A DNA stretch of 64,000 bases from the NCBI GenBank assembly GCA_944989445.1, contig CALYLW010000328.1:475796-539795 (forward strand). Direction: 5' to 3'. Shown in pieces: positions 35,627 through 47,300 of the stretch (the first letter of the stretch is position 1; each line of letters starts with the position of its first letter). The notes beneath the pieces were generated by a model. The model had not been told where the DNA came from, ran no database searches, and saw only the letters and a list, made by a program, of their open reading frames with translations. This stretch comes from Ampullaceana balthica (lineage: Eukaryota; Mollusca; Gastropoda; Lymnaeidae). The position numbers and the translations under genes were made by a program.

Positions 35627-37162
35627 AAAAACACGACTGAAATCTTGAGAGGTAGGCTATGTTAAAGGGTCGTTGTTATGTGTTTTTTTTCAGGTTACAT
35701 ATAATACGACATGTCGAGATGATGTCGTAGATAATTACGCCAGCACCATGGCAGGAAGCTTGAAGGGCTTTACAGAAGCACAAGTTTGAGACCCGTGTTT
35801 ACGTACTCATCCTCTGAACCAAAAGTTGAAACCTTTACCCCTTCACACATCGATTCCTGGCAAGAATTGACTGGCGTATGTACTGCGTCACCCTCAAGTA
35901 AAAAGAAAACATACTAAAACTGCTGATGAGCGTATTCAAATGGAGCTCAACTTTGGACTGGGGAATGGTAGTTGGGAAAAGCCAAAGTTTGATTTTGTGA
36001 CACGGCGCATGAAGTAAGTTAATGGGTTAAATAGATTGGGTTTCAAGGAGATTCCCTGAGTTCTGGCAACATTCCCTAACTTTTTGGTGGCCGGCAACGT
36101 CTTCATAACAGTGGTTCTCAAATATAAAGTTGACATGCCATGTATTTTAGATAATACAAATGTGTTGTCATGTAATGGGAACCGACAAACTTGGAAAAAA
36201 CGTGAATGCGATGCTCAGTGAAATATATGTCAAAACTCTTGTCAAATGCTTGGTTGTCAGTTGTGCTGTTTGTCTCAATCACCCGCTATACATGCATTTT
36301 CTCTAAGGCACTTCACTAATTTTTTTTCTTTTTTGCTAAGTAGGGTAAGTAACAAAAAGAAAATACAAACAGAGAATACGTTGAAAAAATGAGTACAAGG
36401 TTTAGATGTGCTTGGCCGTCAGCCATGGAAAGTTAACACTTTTTACTCACGTGCTAAGTTGACCGTTAAGAAAACAAAAGTTGAACTAACTCTGAGTACT
36501 TTGATATCTGACTTGTTTGTTTACGACCAGGACGGCTGACGTTTGATGGACAGCCTCGGATTATCAAGGAATAAAGATGCGTCTACCCCCACCCCGGCCG
36601 AAAATTTCTGTTACAACTGACAGACCGGTTACAGCATTCTCAACCCGGCGCTTTTCATCTTTGTGTTTTTACAGCCAGTGCTCTCAGTGCATCCTTGGGA
36701 ATGTCTATTACAATTACAAGACAAGAAATAGGTTTGTATGTGGGAAGAAGGGAGGGGGGAGATATGACAGATAGAATCACCGGGGCCTCCTGCTCTGTCT
36801 GACATTACTGTATGTCAAGTAAATACTGGGTGGGTGGAGGGGGGAGCAAAGAGCACGATTAAAAGTAGTGACCTCAAACGTTTATAGAAAGCAAATGTTC
36901 AATTTAAACCAAAGGAATTTACATCAATGTATAACAGAAAGTAGAATCCTTTTAAAACCAAATGTGTGAAAGAACATGCTCAGAACTAGGTTTGCTCTTT
37001 GTGGGGTGGGGGCATTCATTAAATTCAGATTTGGATTTTTCTTCTATTCTTGAATATCTGACACCATGTCAGTCTTGTCGCTGATAATGTCTAGTTAAAA
37101 ATTAAACATAATTTGCTTCTTGTAAATCATTCATTACAGTAAAAATGATAAGACAGGGCTGC
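35627..37162. other. anonymous sequence
   Basis: No gene, RNA or transposon terminus recognised. Confidence 0.45.
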
Positions 37163-38015
37163 TAACATGACATACAATTATAAGCCAGGGTTCCTGAGAT
37201 GACATACAATTATAAGCCAGGGTTCCTGAGATGACATACAATTATAAGCCATGGTTCCTGAGATGACATACAATTATAAGCCAGGGTTTATGAGATGGCA
37301 TATGATATACAATTATAAGCCAGGGTTCCTGAGATGACATACAATTATAAGCAAGGGTTCCTGAGATGACATACAATTATAAGCCAGGGTTTATGAGATG
37401 GCATATGATATACAATTATAAGCCAGGGTTCCTGAGATGAAATACAATTATAAGCCAGGGTTCCTGAGATGAAATACAATTATAAGCCAGGGTTCCTGAG
37501 ATGACATACAATTATAAGCCAGGGTTCATGAGATGACATACAATTATAAGCCAGGGTTCATGAGATGACATACAATTATAAGCCAGGGTTCATCAGATGG
37601 CATTCAATTATAAGCCAAGGTTCATGAGATGGCATTCAATTATAAGCCAGGGTTCATCAGATGGCATTCAATTATAAGCCAGGGTTTATGAGATGGCATT
37701 CAATTATAAGTCAGGGTTCATGAGATGGCATTCAATTATAAGCCAGGGTTCATGAGATGACATACAATTATAAGCCAGGGTTCATGAGATGACATACAAT
37801 TATAAGCCAGGGTTCATGAGATGACATACAATTATAAGCCAGGGTTCATCAGATGGCATTCAATTATAAGCCAGGGTTCCTGAGATGGCATTCAATTATA
37901 AGCCAGGGTTCATGAGATGGCATTCAATTATAAGCCAGGGTTTATGAGATGGCATTCAATTATAAGTCAGGGTTCATCAGATAGCATTCAATTATAAGCC
38001 AGGGTTCCTGAGATG
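37163..38015. repeat. minisatellite, 32-bp unit, about 26 copies
   Basis: Units contain CAATTATAAGCCAGGGTTCC and TGAGATGACATA. Variants (TTCATGAG, TTCATCAG, TTTATGAG; GACATAC or GGCATTC) cluster in blocks, and an insertion ATGATATA occurs in two copies about 90 bp apart (37305, 37403), evidence of block duplication. Confidence 0.95.
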
Positions 38016-38545
38016 GCAGACATCGTAAATAGCCATAGCAAAATTCAGTGACATGCAACTCCAGGCACAAAAAAATAGTATGAAATACTTGGATTCAGGA
38101 ATCAAATGTAAACTTCACCATATAAAATCATTACATTATGTCCTACATATATTATTTACACATTAGCTTATAAAATGGCTCACATAATAATATCATTAAA
38201 GAAATATTCTTTATTTGCATAAAATAACTCTACTGATATAATGATGACTCCTTACAACTAAAATACAATGTACAAACATTCAGTTTAGTCTGTCAATTGC
38301 TCAAGGGAAGTCATTTAACATGAATTAAATAAAAGGGGAATGTAACGCTGGATCTCTCTGGATAATTTTTGAGATTTGTTGAAATGTTTGATTCATGTGA
38401 CAAGTCAATGTGCCATTGCACATATCAGTTCCAAAATAAATGCAAACTGACTTTTGTTACAGTGGCACAGCATGAGACCAAGATCTGTATTCACAGCAGG
38501 GGGGGGGAGGGAGGGAGGGGAACTAAGTTGATACGGTTAAGCTAA
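38016..38545. other. anonymous sequence
   Basis: No feature recognised. It could contain 3' untranslated sequence of the TMX3-like gene, but no coding exon leads to it. Confidence 0.35.
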
Positions 38546-38668
38546 GTCTATCATGTTCTGATTATCAAAGTCTATCAATGTTCTGATTATCAAAGTCTAT
38601 CAATGTTCTGATTATCAAAGTCTATCAATGTTCTGATTATCAAAGTCTATCAATGTTCTGATTATCAC
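38546..38668. repeat. 25-bp tandem repeat, five copies
   Basis: Units contain TCTATCAATGTTCTGATTAT with almost no divergence. Confidence 0.92.
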
Positions 38669-38783
38669 ATGTTCTGTCATGAAGATGTTGGTTGTTGTCT
38701 TGCCTTCCCTTGATCCCATTTCCACATCTATTTTTAAGAAACCCATTTTTTACTTTGTTGTGTACACTAAATTGTTTAGGTGA

Positions 38784-39070
38784 AGATGAAACCTCAAAAG
38801 AACATTCTCCTATATGTGTATTGTCTGTAGCATGGTAGCAACTCAAAACAACATTCTCCTATATGTGTATTGTCTGTAGCATGGTAGCAACTCAAAACAA
38901 CATTCTCCTATATGTGTATTGTCTGTAGCATGGTAGCAACTCAAAACAACATTCTCCTATATGTGTATTGTCTGTAGCATGGTAGCAACTCAAAACAACA
39001 TTATCCTATATGTGTATTGTCTGTAGCATGGTAGCAACTCAAAACAACATTCTCCTATATGTCTATTGTC
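38784..39070. repeat. 49-bp tandem repeat, about six copies
   Basis: Units contain AACTCAAAACAACATTCTCC and TGTCTGTAGCATGGTAGC; copies are nearly identical, so expansion is recent. Confidence 0.93.
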
Positions 39071-39597
39071 TATTAAACACTAGAGACAACACCATGTACA
39101 AACACAAATATCTATCTTCAGGTGTTCCACATCAAAGCAAGTGTAGTCAAATAATTGATAGCTTTATGCGTTTAAATTATATGAATGCTTCACAGTTCAA
39201 ATTCGTTATGCTACTCCAAGTTTTAAAAATTGGCACATCACAGAAACCTAAATGTGATGTGTAGCAATGGTAAACAATCATAATGTATCCATAGCTCTGA
39301 TATATGTTAAATTTGCATTACATTATGTGACCAGACAGTTATATTAAGCTTATCTTTTTCAACATTTTGAGGACTGAAACACTACTCTATTACATAACTC
39401 CACTAAAGAAGCTTATTATTTCTAAACACCCAATTGTAACTAGTTTCAATCATTCTCATTCAAATTATTAACACAATAACTTCTTTCATTTTAGAAGCAT
39501 GAGGAGTTTTCTAATAGTGATATTTGCAAATGTTTTCTGTTAGCTGCAGAAGAGCTATTGTAAGAATATAAAAAGCAAATGTGTCTATACTTATTAA
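39071..39597. other. anonymous sequence
   Basis: Nothing recognised on either strand; no TMX3 C-terminal exon could be found here. Confidence 0.4.
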
Positions 39598-40760
39598 ATA
39601 TAATAGAACCTGGCTACCTTGCCGACCTACGGGGCTAGTCCGGTTAGCCAAAAAGCGTCCACATAACCAATGATCTAGATAAATGAAAACCAATATGGCG
39701 TCCATAAATAACATGTGCTTAATATTTCTTAATGTGCACTAATGCATTAATAAATTAGAATGTGCATGCATGTGTTTTTATAGTTGTTTTTTTTATACAA
39801 CAGTGTTATCGCAATAAGTTTGATGAAGCAATCAGTATCAGCAATGTTTAAATATTTTTTTTCACACAACCATCTTTATTAACAAAACTCTGGGAACGTA
39901 CTAGTAGTAGAGTCATAATGTTCAGAATGGTTGCCAGTAACAACTAGTCTGCACACGGTACATAGTGGTGGTTTATAATATCAACCTTGCAGGGTTTAGG
40001 CACATAACTTAAGTATTTATTGAATTAATTCAATCTATGTCCATTTAAAGGCATAATTAAAAAATATTTAAATGTTATTAGGTGACTTGATTGGCCATGG
40101 CAAACCTCTTTACAAATTGCCATTGTCTGGTGTGGAAGGAATTTCCAAAAACACTCATTAAAAATGTCTCATAGGTATCAAAAATTGGGCACATTTGAGT
40201 CTTCAGCCACTAGTTCCTGTTGAATGACAGTACTCTCCACAATTTGCTTTAAAGATAATGCTGTTGATCTTTTTGAAACGATCCAACAACCCTTAAAGTC
40301 AGGGTGTCCAAGCTTCACCATCAGCAAGGGACCACTGACAGCAAGGGACCACTGACAGCAAGGGACCACTGACAGCAAGGGACCACTGACAGCAAGGGAC
40401 CACTGACAGCAAGGGACCACTGACAGCAAGGGACCACTGACAGCAAGGGACCACTGACAGCAAGGGACCACTGACAGCAAGGGACCACTGACAGCAAGGG
40501 ACCACTGACAGCAAGGGACCACTGACAGCAAGGGACCACTGACAGCAAGGGACCACTGACAGCAAGGGACCACTGACAGCAAGGGACCACTGAAGCAACA
40601 CTCCCCTGCATCATCCATAAGTAACATCAAAAGGGCTTTCATGTCAACGCCAGTCACGGTAGGTCTCTTGGGCAGTGCCCAGCAACTCAGTGAGATAATT
40701 GATTTTGGCTCAAAATAAAAAGGGTTGGCCACATATAAGAATCCAAAAAAGCAATGAGAA
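39598..40760 (-). mobile_element. pogo/Tigger-like transposon remnant
   Basis: The left end ATAATAGAACCTGGCTACCT with TAGTCCGGTTAGCC resembles Tigger/Jerky-type termini (GAACCT...CCGGTTA). The minus-strand frame 40178-40732 contains HPDFKGCWIVSKRSTALSLK, comparable to the CENPB-type HTH region (FKG.W..RF.KRHGLSL). The frame is interrupted by the 17-bp array. A related block occurs at 48480-48660. Superfamily assignment is tentative. Confidence 0.4.
40319..40592. repeat. minisatellite, 17-bp unit, 16 copies
   Basis: Unit GACAGCAAGGGACCACT is repeated without visible error. Such perfection means very recent expansion or continuing homogenisation. It interrupts the pogo-like remnant; because the unit is open in all three minus frames, three overlapping SVVPCCQW-type frames appear. 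Confidence 0.97.
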
Positions 40761-40902
40761 AATGCTTAGACAAAGATAGAAATTTGGGAATCTATAAGAA
40801 AAAGGAAATATGATATAGATGATATTACAGCACTAGAAGAAAAAGTAAATATTAAATAGATGATATTACAGCACTAGAAGAAAAAGTAAATATGATATAG
40901 AT

Positions 40903-41089
40903 CAGTGCTTCTCAAAGTGGTGGTCCGCGGACTGGTGTCTATCCGTGGGTAATCCGCCGCCAGTACGCAGAAGTTCTCAAAAAAAAGGACAGAACAAATT
41001 TTCAGTGCAGGGAAAATAGTGCATCGGCCGCTGGTGCAATGGAAAAAATTCCTGCCGGTCCGCCATACTAAAAAGTTTGAGAAGCACTG
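40903..41089. mobile_element. 187-bp hAT MITE, target duplication ATATAGAT
   Basis: Ends CAGTGCTTCTCAAAGTGG (left) and AGTTTGAGAAGCACTG (right) are inverted, flanked by perfect 8-bp repeats ATATAGAT (40895-40902, 41090-41097) with central TA. No coding content; internal GGTCCGCGGACTGG is a short palindromic stretch typical of such elements. Confidence 0.93.
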
Positions 41090-41137
41090 ATATAGATGAT
41101 ATTACAGCACTAGAAGAAAAAGGTTAACAACAAGAAA

Positions 41138-41315
41138 AATTGCTTAGAATTATTGTCTACCACAACAAGAGTCAAGTCAAATATTGCTTAGAATTATTGT
41201 CTACCACACCAAGAGTCAAGTCAAATATTGCTTAGAATTATTGTCTACCACACCAAGAGTCAAGTCAAATATTGCTTAGAATTATTGTCTACCACACCAA
41301 GAGTCACGTTAAATA
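41138..41315. repeat. 44-bp tandem repeat, four copies
   Basis: Units contain ATTGCTTAGAATTATTGTCT and ACCACACCAAGAGTCAAG. It lies about 70 bp beyond the last TMX3 exon found. Confidence 0.92.
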
Positions 41316-41386
41316 TCCATTCAAAGTAGATCATTAAACAGCTTGAAACATCAAAAAAGCCACAGTTGAATTAGGCCAACACTTAC

Positions 41387-44300
41387 CTTGATGATGTGCT
41401 ACTAGGGTTGCTCAAATCCTCTTGTTCTAAAGCCAGTATCACCAGGTAGTTGGCCACGCTGGCCATCTCATTGAGGCCAGGCCCTGACATCTTGGGAAAG
41501 GCAGCATATCGTTCCCGGTTTATCCAACTTTGTATAGCACTAGCGGTTGCAATACCGTCACCAGCTGAGAATTCATTAAATTTTTTTTAAAAATAGCTTT
41601 ATCTTTGCAAAAATTATTTACTTGATTGTATACTTTTTATTTATCTTAGGAAAAGCAATCAGGGGAAAGAATCCATGATTTTTTAAACTACATAAATTAA
41701 TTAACTTTTCACAATGGCTATTATACATTAAAATTATATTTTAGGCACTGGTAAATTAGTTTAAAAAATGGTTATTAAGGACTGCTCTATTTTAATCAAT
41801 GGGTGCAACTATTTCTCAATAAATTTTTTTTCTTTATCACCCATTTATTTATATAATTTTTTAAAGATATTTTATTAAAAAAACACTCACAGTCGTATTC
41901 ATAATGCCTGCCATCCTTGAAAACCAATAGCGTTGGGTGTTGTTTAGGGGATATGTTCTGTCAAAGTAACGTAAATATTTTCATATATGAGTTAATCAAT
42001 TTATGTTATAAATATATATCTATAAGATAAGCAGAAGGCTACTAAAACAATATACAAAATAAATCTTATGATAATTTTTGCACCACCAACTTCACTTTCA
42101 TTTTATCACCATTTAATTTTAGTTTAAAATATACTGAAAGGGGAGATAACAAAATGATCTTTGTCAGAATTACTGTGAGGTTTTTAAAACACAAAACAAT
42201 CATTTTAAAAACCTTTTCATACATGGGCATTGTGCATTTTAATACAATGGCCCTTTTCTTATGAGGATAGTAAATAATTACATCCTATGCCCATTTGAAA
42301 GCTGAATACAATTTGTAAATATAGATAAAATATAAATTATTAAATCCTTTATAAATTAACTCGTGGTGTCTGATTGCTTGCTTGCTTGAGGCGGTGCCTA
42401 ACAAACTTTGGATCAATTTTTAGCCCACTTCCTCATAAGCTAGCGAGCTGAAATTTTGCTGGAAGACTCGCGCCGATGATAAAAATGATGTATTAAAATT
42501 TCAGATAAATCGAATGTAACGTAATTAAATTAATGGATTTTTAGATTATCTTTATTTTTCTCTATGTTACATGTTAAATTTATTTGCTATAGTGTCGTGG
42601 TGCGTATTATATTGAACAACCTTTCCTGTCGTGCAATAAGGTGCGTATTTTATTGACAATACTTTTTATAAACATATTCCCGATCGGTGCGCATTATATT
42701 AAACAAGTTTTACGACACATAACTACAATTTTGTATTTTTGGATTGTCTTGCGCTGCATATTATAATGAACATTCTTTTAGTTATGTCTCGTACATAAAG
42801 GATTTATAGACAAAAACTTGGTTTATTATGGGGTGTTTTTTTTATCTTTCAAATTTTCTTTCATAAGTATTTAGAATCTTGAAATTAAGTTCCTGGCAGA
42901 AAGTACAATTACTCACTTCTAAAATGTGTCTTTTTCCATAATAAAAGTAAGAATGGATGGCATGAGTTTCAGCTGCACTGACATATTTTTTCTGGAAGAA
43001 TAAGATGATGAAAAGTTATAGGACTTAAGATATGGTACTCTTAAAATACAAGATCTTTTTCTTAAATTTATACAGTTTTTTATATTTTGTAATTTTAATA
43101 AAAAAAAGAAAGAAAACTACAATTTTTATAGATAAATTGATCAACCATAATACTGTCTGAAAATGATCTCGTAAATTTTTCATACACATCATTCCACACT
43201 CACATAGAGATCTTCATGTTCATCATCATCTCCAATATACAAAAAGAAAACCGAGTCACTGTGTTGACTCAAAGCCTCATTGAACTTGCCAATGCTGGTT
43301 AGTTTTCTCACAGTGGGCCTAAAAAGAATTATTATAAACAATGTCATGAACCCCTTTGTTCTGGTATCATGGAGTCACAACAACCATCCCAATAGTGTAA
43401 GATATATAACAGAGTTTCTATCATAAGTCTTTGATTGGGGGTATGGATCATTTAAGATTGTGAGACTTCTTATTAATCGTGGGCCCTTAATAAGAAAACA
43501 AAGTGACCTTGAAGAAGATTGAGGTTAATAAATATTGTCAGAAGTGTCTTACCCCTGAGCTTTTAAAACAAATTCCAGGATGTCTTCTTTAGTTCTGTCC
43601 CCTCTATGTGTGTATGTTCTGTCTCCACTAATGCTGGACACACAAAAATGTGAACAAAAAAAATTATAATCATATAAACTATACAGCCAAATGTATAAAT
43701 AGTTAATAATTTATATCAAGCCTTATAATTGATGTGTAAGTTAGCAAAAACATTGCTTTGTAAAAAAATTTTAAATGTCTGTTTGTGCCCGTTCTTTTAC
43801 CCCTTATTGCCAACATGGATGACCCTCGCTAGGGTCGGGCAATCACAGTTTATGGTTGGCAAGCTAATGTGGTAAAGGGTAGTGGGCAGGTAGATAACCA
43901 CAGTGCGAATGTCTCGAAACCAACAATGAGTCAGCAGTCCTCCCCGTTCACTCACGTTGTTTTGATTTCTTCGTGCTGTAGTTTGCGTCCGTTCTTTCTC
44001 CACTTTCTTTGCACTCTCCATGAGCAAGTCTGCGGCGTATGCGACGCAGCGGGGCGTCTAGTTAATTATATAGCAACAGAAAATACACATGCATATTTCT
44101 ACAGTAACAAACACAAAACTTACAACATAATAGTTGGAAACCCTTTGACAGAGAACTCTGAAGCTATCTGAGAATATCTGGTACAATCCAGTTTTGCAAC
44201 TTTGACAAGACTGTTACTGGCTTGAAGTTCTTTAGCTACATCCTTGAAGATGGGTTCAAGCTTCTTGCAGTGGCCACACCAAGGGGCATAAAACTACAGT

Positions 44301-47300
44301 GTAAACAAACAGAAATACAGAGGGGCATAAAACTACAGTGTAAACAAACAGATATACAGAGGGGCATAAAACTACAGTGTAAACAAACAGAAATACAGAG
44401 GGGCATAAAACTACATTTAAAAAATAAGAAATACAGAGGGGCATAAAAATACATTTTAAAAATAAGAAATACAGAGGTGCATAGAAGAACATTTTTTTTA
44501 TATACTTAAAATGGGGCATAAAAACTCATTTAAAATTTTTAAAAATAAGCTTAAAAATATATTTTACGTCAATAGTACAAAGCACTGAGAAATAGGAGGG
44601 GGAAAATAGTTTTATTAAATAGTTTTCATATCAGCAAAACTGCAAATTATTTTATTTATATAGCACGGCTTTTGATTTTTTAGTACTTCACACATAGTAC
44701 ACTCAATAATATTACACAATAAATTCTTACCTCAACCAGCCACATGCCATGTTTTCTATACTCTAAAAACCTGAAATTATATTTGGAAGAAGAAAAATAG
44801 GTTAAAAATGAAAGAGTTTGTTTTTTATTTACACAACAGCATTGCTATGATTTGTTTGATGAAGCAATAAAAAATGTTAAATCATTTTTCAAAAGACCAT
44901 ATAGTAGTAGTGGAAGTTGGATGAATGGTTTAGGGTTGTGAACTGAGTGCATTCGTTTTGCTCTCCTGTCTCTTTTGTCTCCATTTCGACGATCGGCAAG
45001 AAAATGGAAGAGAAACGAATATGTTACATTTTTGTAACGTCACTGGCGACCATTTTGCTCAGTTTGGTTCCACTAGGTGGAACAATAATGGAGGCTTTGC
45101 AATTGCTCTTACTGTTTTGGATGAAAAGGAAACGTCGAACCCCAAAACGTTACTGGACACAGAATTTTTTTACGAAGAGGTGATTTTGGAGAATATCATC
45201 ATCTTTTGGATGAAGTTTTAAGAGATGAAGAAAAATGTGTTTCCTATATTCTGATGCGCCCTGAAACTTTTCAAATCCTTCTTGATCACATTGGACCTCA
45301 TATTGAGAAAAGAACAATGATTTTCGAAAACCTTTGTCTTCAAGAGAAAGACTTGTGATGACTCTACGGTAAGTGGCACATTGAAGATGACTAATGACAA
45401 AAACATAATTTAGGGCAGGCAGACAGACAGGCAGACGGGTGGGTTGAAAGATGGATAGATGGATGATGGATTGACACTATAAATTTAAAGCAAAACAAGT
45501 GTAAAGGGTGCAAAATGATTTATTGAAACTTCACATGGGATGATTGTCAGAGTCGTATGTTTGATATTGATAACGGTAATGCTCAAAGTCACATCCCTGG
45601 ACAGACTGACTTGTGTTGGTATGCTGGCTGGTGCCTGTCACATGAGAAGATTGTCTCATGTATTTGACATTGACTTGTGTTGGTATGCTGGCTGGTGCCT
45701 GTCACATGAGAAGATTGTCTCATGTATTTGAGACTGACTTGTGTTGGTATGCCTGCTGGTGCCTGTCACATGAGAAGATTGTCTCATGTATTTGAGACTG
45801 ACTTGTGTTGGTATGCCTGCTGGTGCCTGTCACATGAGAAGATTGTCTCATGTATTTGAGACTGACTTGTGTTGGTATGCTGGCTGGTGCCTGTCACATG
45901 AGAAGATTGTCTCATGTATTTGAGACTGACTTGTGTTGATATGCCTGCTGGTGCCTGTCACCTGTGAAGATTGTCTCATGTATTTGAGACTGACTTGTGT
46001 GGGTATGCCTGCTGGTGCCTGTCACATGTGAAGATTGTCTCATGTATTTGAGAATGACCATCTGTATTTCAGCCTTGCATTCCAATTTTGAAAAAGGATC
46101 CAATCTTCTGATCTTAGACACCAGGCTTTTGCAGAATAGTCCATTCTCATCCGGCGCTTCCTTTTGCGTAAGCTTGTCGCCGATGGATGAAATGGTCTCC
46201 AGCATTTTTTCATCCATCAGATTGACAGCGTCTCTTTGTTGAGGGAACTTTCGTTTTCGGGGTCTCGGGGTGAGCAGTGGTTCTACCTCACTACCCTGAG
46301 ATTGGGTACTTGTGCTGGCAGCTGTGGGCGCAGGGGAGGGAGTGTACCTTATATCCCTTGGACTTTCACTGCCAAGCGTACTTCCAGTTTCTTCATTTTG
46401 TTCGGGTGACAAGTTTGAACAAGTGGCTCTGTCCCCGATATAAGGCAACAAGAAAAGTAGGGAATCATAAAGGTACCATTTCTTCTGCTTGTCTGCCCCG
46501 CTGCCAGACCTTGTCGTCGTCATTTGTCGATGGCTCTTTTGAAAGTAGTCCCGAAAAGTAGTCCACTTCTGTCTTGCTCCTTGATCTGTGGGTAGAAAAA
46601 AAAGGGGGTGGTGAGGTTGTAATCTGTGCTTAAACATTTTATACATAATAATAATAGTCCTGTCTTCTTCTAAACAGGTACTTGGCCTCTGGCGAAAGCC
46701 ATAGATCCCTGTCATTCCATTTTCGAGCTGGTGACACAACGATAAGATCAATTACGACAGAGACAGAGTTATTTGGAATGTTATACAACCTCTGGTGATG
46801 CCAACACCACATGAAAATCTGTGGTGAGAGATTGATTTAGAATTCAATGAAAGATATGATTTCCCTTTGTGTCTAGGGGCGATCGACGGCAAACATATTC
46901 GCATAAAGAATCGGTCTGGATCCAAGTATTACAATTACAAAGGCTACTGCTCAATAGTTCTCCTGGCCGTTTCAGACGCAAATGGAAAATTTGTGATAGT
47001 GGATGTGGGTTCCTATGGTGGAAACAACGACGGAGGCGTGTTCAGTTGCTCAACTTTTGGGAAAAAACTTTTGGCTGACAAACTTGCAATTCCTGCAAAT
47101 GATTTTATTCTTGGGACAGACATCGACTTGCCTCACTCTTTTGTTGGTGATGACGCCTTCCCTTTGAGAGAGAATATAATGAAACCGTTTACTCACCATC
47201 AGTTGACACACAAGAAAGAAATTTTCAATTATCGACTTTCTCGAGCCAGAAATAGTGTTGAGTGCTCATTTGGGAGAATAGCTTAAATGTGGAGCATTCT

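Noticed and set aside
44947..45221. A small membrane protein (hydrophobic LATILLSLVPLGG stretch)
   Set aside because: It is the N-terminal frame of the broken Harbinger transposase, continuing into KRKRRTPKRYW and then shifting frame.
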